This document shows, in pieces, positions 15,172 through 18,268 of a DNA stretch of 18,268 nt. The position numbers and the translations under genes are program-made. Every line of letters begins with the position of its first letter. The first letter of the stretch is position 1. Origin of the DNA: SKVJ01 sp964578745 (GTDB taxonomy: Bacteria; Chloroflexota; Dehalococcoidia; GIF9; AB-539-J10); assembly GCA_964578745.1 (NCBI GenBank), contig CAZODZ010000030.1:1-18268 (forward strand), written 5' to 3'. The notes under the pieces were generated by a model. The model had not been told where the DNA came from. It did no database searches and was given only the letters and a program-made list of their open reading frames with translations.

Positions 15172-15248
15172 GGCCTGTGTGCAAGCGAGGCGTGCGGGAC
15201 TGTGGGCGAACCTGCATCGACGCGGTGATATCCCGATAAGCTGCAGTG

Positions 15249-16292
15249 TTAGTCGAAGGCACATGTGCACGTCTCCACGTAGAGAAGCACGGTCCCCCGG
15301 GTCGTATCGCCATCGACGTCAGTGACGTCAACGGTGACTGTCGCCGGTCCTTTTGCCTCGGGCGCTTCCCATGTCGCGGTATTGCCGTCAGGGTTCAGTG
15401 TGCCGTAGTCAGCGCCCCATTCGTACGTGAATGGCGCCTGTCCGTCAACGACATGGCATGTGATTCTGACGGAACGACCCCTGAAGACGTCCCACACGCC
15501 GTCGGAGTATTCGACCATGTCTGTATTAATCCCATTGACGCTAAATCTTCCGAGCTGGGGAGAGACGCCCAGCGTCACGTTGATGGGGATCTCGCGTGTA
15601 GTCTCGGCACCGTACGAGTCGCGGACACGGACCTGGATCGAATATGCGCCCTCTTCCGCCGGGGCAAGCCAGATGATGGTGTCGCCTTCCCCGAAGACCT
15701 CTCCACCGCTGGCGCTCCATTCGTAGGCGATCTTGTCGCCATCAGCATCCGACGCTGAGCAGGAAACGAGAGAGGTCGCTCCCGGGGCGATGACGGCTTC
15801 GATAGTGGACAGGTCTGAAATCTCGGGGGCAAGATTGGCCTTCACGGCAAGAGATGTGGAATAGTCTGTCCTGCCACCGTGGCCATCCTCCACGGTCACA
15901 AATAGCGGAAACAGGCCTTCAGCATCAGGTGCATTCCATGTGACTGATGCTCCTTCGCCGATTATCTCTCCGTTGCTGGCCGCCCATGTGTATGTGAGGC
16001 TGTCTTTGTCCTGGTCTACGGCTTCACACAGGATCTGGCAGGAACCGGCTGGGTGTATGCGGTCGCTTGACGCTGTCACGCTGAGCACCATGGGGGGCGT
16101 GTTAGCGCTCTCAACTTCCTGCCCGCCCCCAGCTTCGTCGGAATACACTGGAAGGCGGTCGATATTCATGGCCACGACCAAGGCGGCCATACTGACGCAC
16201 AGTAGCCCTGCGATCAGCCCTGCTTTCTTGTGGTTCTGCTTCGCTACCTGCTTGTGTGTTTTGGAGTGCTGTTCCTCGCCTTCATCAGACAC
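15249..16292 (-). CDS. Membrane-anchored protein with three Ig/PKD-like domains
   Basis: The 347-residue protein has a charged cytoplasmic N-terminus, one helix at about 24-43 (AGLIAGLLCVSMAALVVAM), a short linker, then three beta-sandwich repeats at about 65-152, 153-240 and 241-347. Each repeat contains the PKD-like pattern CxAxDxDxDxLxYxW and later TxxWxAPxxxGxxxxxVxVxD; for example SCSASDADGDKIAYEWSASG in the second. It probably sits on the outer face of the cell membrane as an adhesion, spacer or carbohydrate-binding protein. The start codon is GTG with GGAGGGAG about 9 nt upstream. It ends CTCAFD with a final Cys pair. Its function is not known. Confidence 0.8.
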   Translation of the reverse strand: MSDEGEEQHSKTHKQVAKQNHKKAGLIAGLLCVSMAALVVAMNIDRLPVYSDEAGGGQEVESANTPPMVLSVTASSDRIHPAGSCQILCEAVDQDKDSLTYTWAASNGEIIGEGASVTWNAPDAEGLFPLFVTVEDGHGGRTDYSTSLAVKANLAPEISDLSTIEAVIAPGATSLVSCSASDADGDKIAYEWSASGGEVFGEGDTIIWLAPAEEGAYSIQVRVRDSYGAETTREIPINVTLGVSPQLGRFSVNGINTDMVEYSDGVWDVFRGRSVRITCHVVDGQAPFTYEWGADYGTLNPDGNTATWEAPEAKGPATVTVDVTDVDGDTTRGTVLLYVETCTCAFD

Positions 16293-16331
16293 GTGCTCTC
16301 CCTCCGGACGTTGGCTTGCCGCCTGTGATGA

Positions 16332-16923
16332 TCATTCACAATAGCACGAGTGAGGCTCCGGCGACAGACTTGCCCTGTTGGAGCCTTGCATGAGCGTACG
16401 GTTCAGATTACTGGTTACGCGGGCCAGCCACTCGTGCACTGCTGCCACATATCCGCCGCACTGGCCATCAGCGGTGCATGCACCATTGTTGATGCATTGA
16501 CCGTTACCGGCACGTTCGCCGTGTCCTGGACACTCTCCGCTACTGATACGCTCGCCGGCCTTTGGACATTGGCCAGGGCAGTTCTTGTCGCACTGGCGAT
16601 CCACAGACGCCGTAGCCTTCCGCGCATGCCGCGTTTGTATATTCGCAGACACCGATACAATCACCATACCGGGGTGCAATAGTGGTGGTGCCAGATAGCG
16701 GCATCACCATGTCTGTCGGGGCGACGGTGTCAGTTTGCTGCATGCTGCAGGATATGTCGCTTGCTCCCATAGCCAGGTCCCCACCCAGTAGTATAGGCAG
16801 CGGGATCGTGACCGCCAGGGCGATTATCAGCGTGTTCGCGGGAGTCCTCGGCTTTACGTTGCTGGCTGTATCCTGTTGGAGCGCGAGATGAGGTGCAACT
16901 GTCACCACCGGGCTGCGGCACAA
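16332..16923 (-). pseudogene. Frameshifted Cys-rich exported protein
   Basis: The upstream frame encodes a hydrophobic signal-like stretch (ANTLIIALAVTIPLPILLGG), then ISCSMQQTDTVAPTDM and RYGDCIGVCEYTNAACAEG before leaving the Cys-rich pattern near 16615. The other frame continues the Cys-rich theme with DRQCDKNCPGQCPKAGERIS, ECPGHGERAGNGQCINNGAC and TADGQCGG, then ends PHSCYCE just before the Ig/PKD-like gene. Joining them near 16600-16615 needs one small frameshift and gives a secreted or membrane-anchored protein of roughly 180-190 residues with about 17 cysteines. There is no ATG or clear ribosome site at the front; the longest frame begins at a TTG straight after a stop. It may be a real gene with a sequencing error, or a decayed one. 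Confidence 0.5.
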
Positions 16924-17194
16924 TCACGCCGCTAGAGGCTTTGTTTCCCTGGCAGGCAAAGCGGCGCATCGACCGGTCTTTGACATCATACGGCAGAATG
17001 TTCCTGTCATGGCACGAGGGGTAAGTGGTTTCTTGCCCTATTCAGCCTTCGCGTTGGCTTGGCCTCCTGCTGGCGCCAGTCGATGGTAGATGTCTCACGA
17101 AAAGTCGGGCTGGGTGGCTGGTTTCCGGAATACGGTGCTGATGATAAATGGCAACGCCAATGGCCGGCAGACCGTCGGAGTCATCCCCGCTGCG
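16924..17194. other. Intergenic stretch after the debranching-like enzyme
   Basis: No supported gene. A 6-bp inverted repeat GCTTTG/CAAAGC near 16938-16962 is the only structure seen, too weak to call a terminator. Confidence 0.4.
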
Positions 17195-18268
17195 TCATAG
17201 TACTACCGTGGAGCCTCTGTAGCGCACGCCGGATAGTGAGAGGAACAGGTCTGCCTTCCCTGCTTCGCGTAGCAGTCGCTCGCCTGCTGGCATCACTCCA
17301 AGTAGTGTCTCAATGAGATAGACCATTGCACCTGATGCCCATGCCTGCGGAGCATTGGCAGCGGCGTATGGAACCGGGAAAGAGTACTCGCGCCGGGAGT
17401 AGCCGCCAAACAGTTCTGGAGGACGGTGGTAGGGAAACGCGACCGCAGCGTCAATGAGGGCGAGCGCAACCTCTCTCGCTTCGTTTCGGAAACCATAGCG
17501 TGCCATACCCGCCGCGATTATCGAGTTGTCGTGCGGCCACACGCTTCCATTGTGATATGACAGGGGATGATAGCGTGCTGCGTCAGTCGAGAGGGTTCGA
17601 ATCCCCCACCCCGAGAACATCTCCGGTGACATAAGGCGCTCCACCACTTTCCCTGCACGCTCCTGGCTTACGATGCCGCTCCAGAGGCAGTGGCCGGGGT
17701 TGGATGTGATGCTGTCTACCTGTCGTTTCTTGCCGTCCAGAGCCAGGGCGTAGAATCCTTCCTTGGGCATCCAGAACGCCTGCTCGAACTGCAGCCGAAG
17801 ACGCTCGGCCTCCTTTTCAAGTACGGAGGCTTTCTCCGGTTGCTGCAGCACGCGATAGATATCCGCCATCCGGCGCTTGGCGTCATATATGTAGCCTTGT
17901 ACTTCCGCGAGAGCGATGGAACCCTGTGCGAGTCGTCCATCGGAGAACGCAATCGAGTCGTTGGAGTCTTTCCACCCCTGGTTGTGGAGACCGTGACAGG
18001 TACGCCGACTGTATTCCACAAACCCATCGCCGTCGAGGTCTCCAAACGCATCCAGCCATGTCAGGGCTCTCTGTGCGGCCGGGAGCATCTCCCGGAGCAG
18101 TTCCACATCACCGCTCCACTGATAGGCCTCCCAGAGGAGGCGTAGGAAAAGGGGTGTCGCATCGACCGTGCCGTAGTAGCACCGGTGTGGCGCCTCTTCC
18201 AGCAGCGAGAGCTCGCCCGCTCGTACCTCGTGCAGGATCTTGCCGGGCTCAGCCTCGCGAAATGTGTC
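17195..18268 (-). CDS. Glycogen-debranching-like (amylo-alpha-1,6-glucosidase family) enzyme, C-terminal part
   Basis: The frame is open to the right edge, so this is the last 357 residues of a larger protein. The visible part is the (alpha/alpha)6 barrel of the family that carries an N-terminal GDE_N_bis-type domain. Motifs in order: PHRCYYGTVDATPLFLRLLW, DLDGDGFVEYSRR, NQGWKDSNDSIAFSDGRLAQ, ALAEVQGYIYDAKRRMAD, DSITSNPGHCLWSGIV, MFSGWGIRTLS, YHNGSVWPHDNSIIAAGMARYG, PELFGGYSR and AAANAPQAWASGA. Family members act on alpha-glucans or related oligosaccharides, but many are untested. The usual DSGDS motif reads DSNDS here. The C-terminal end is somewhat shorter than I expect for relatives. The start and N-terminal domain lie outside the window. 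Confidence 0.88.
   Translation of the reverse strand, partial: DTFREAEPGKILHEVRAGELSLLEEAPHRCYYGTVDATPLFLRLLWEAYQWSGDVELLREMLPAAQRALTWLDAFGDLDGDGFVEYSRRTCHGLHNQGWKDSNDSIAFSDGRLAQGSIALAEVQGYIYDAKRRMADIYRVLQQPEKASVLEKEAERLRLQFEQAFWMPKEGFYALALDGKKRQVDSITSNPGHCLWSGIVSQERAGKVVERLMSPEMFSGWGIRTLSTDAARYHPLSYHNGSVWPHDNSIIAAGMARYGFRNEAREVALALIDAAVAFPYHRPPELFGGYSRREYSFPVPYAAANAPQAWASGAMVYLIETLLGVMPAGERLLREAGKADLFLSLSGVRYRGSTVVL

Noticed and set aside
16324..16340. CRP-like inverted repeat TGTGA-n7-TCACA before the Ig/PKD-like gene
   Set aside because: The spacer is 7 nt where CRP sites have 6, the arms are only 5 bp, and it overlaps the end of the Cys-rich frame.
17593..17605. GGGTTCGAATCCC, which looks like a tRNA T-arm
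   Set aside because: It lies inside the debranching-like gene, where the minus strand encodes the conserved GWGIRTLS motif; no acceptor, D or anticodon arms surround it.

Overview
The window reads as about 18 kb of a bacterial chromosome of moderately high GC. I saw no phage, plasmid, CRISPR or insertion-sequence genes, and no rRNA or tRNA. The flavour of the proteins (RlmN, a DrrA-type exporter with two permeases, a MacB/LolCD-like pair, a PAS-PAS-HD-GYP protein, a class IV aminotransferase, a six-hairpin glycogen-debranching-like enzyme) would suit a Chloroflexota member such as a Dehalococcoidia-like lineage. That is a guess from protein resemblance, not a demonstrated assignment. Almost everything is on the minus strand; the exception is a two-gene plus-strand block at 13.2-15.2 kb.

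Layout from the left: a small CxxC protein of the AhpD/carboxymuconolactone decarboxylase family (349-690); the broken remains of a PLP-dependent D-cysteine desulfhydrase/ACC-deaminase-like gene (924-1550); a branched-chain-type aminotransferase (1804-2766) with a long regulated leader; a stub of a LysE-family exporter (2989-3222); a CDF metal-efflux transporter (3523-4473) with a riboswitch leader; an operon of DrrA-like ATPase, two ABC-2 permeases and rlmN (9194 down to 4879); a second, MacB/LolCD-like ABC pair (11795 down to 9860); a 1.4 kb decayed stretch holding a frameshifted membrane-protein relic; a Cys-containing hypothetical protein and a PAS-PAS-HD-GYP c-di-GMP phosphodiesterase (plus strand); a membrane-anchored protein with three Ig/PKD-like domains (15249-16292); a frameshifted Cys-rich exported protein; and a glycogen-debranching-like enzyme that runs off the right edge.

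The most striking content is regulatory. The CDF gene is preceded by a sigma-70-like promoter (TTGACT-17-TACAAT), then an RNA that matches, element by element, the NiCo (czcD) riboswitch for Ni2+/Co2+, then an intrinsic terminator that overlaps the aptamer. This predicts a metal-induced ON switch driving a Ni/Co exporter. The aminotransferase has a second 5'-leader control device: promoter, candidate 33-codon leader ORF, a 10-bp intrinsic terminator, and an upstream 9-nt segment able to pair with the terminator's 5' arm and loop, i.e. an attenuator. These are the only two hairpins with U-tracts I found, and both precede rather than follow their genes. Hairpins lying downstream of genes (245-287, 1743-1778) lack U-tracts.

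The window is also rich in decayed genes (at least four) separated by long gene-poor stretches, while the remaining genes look intact.
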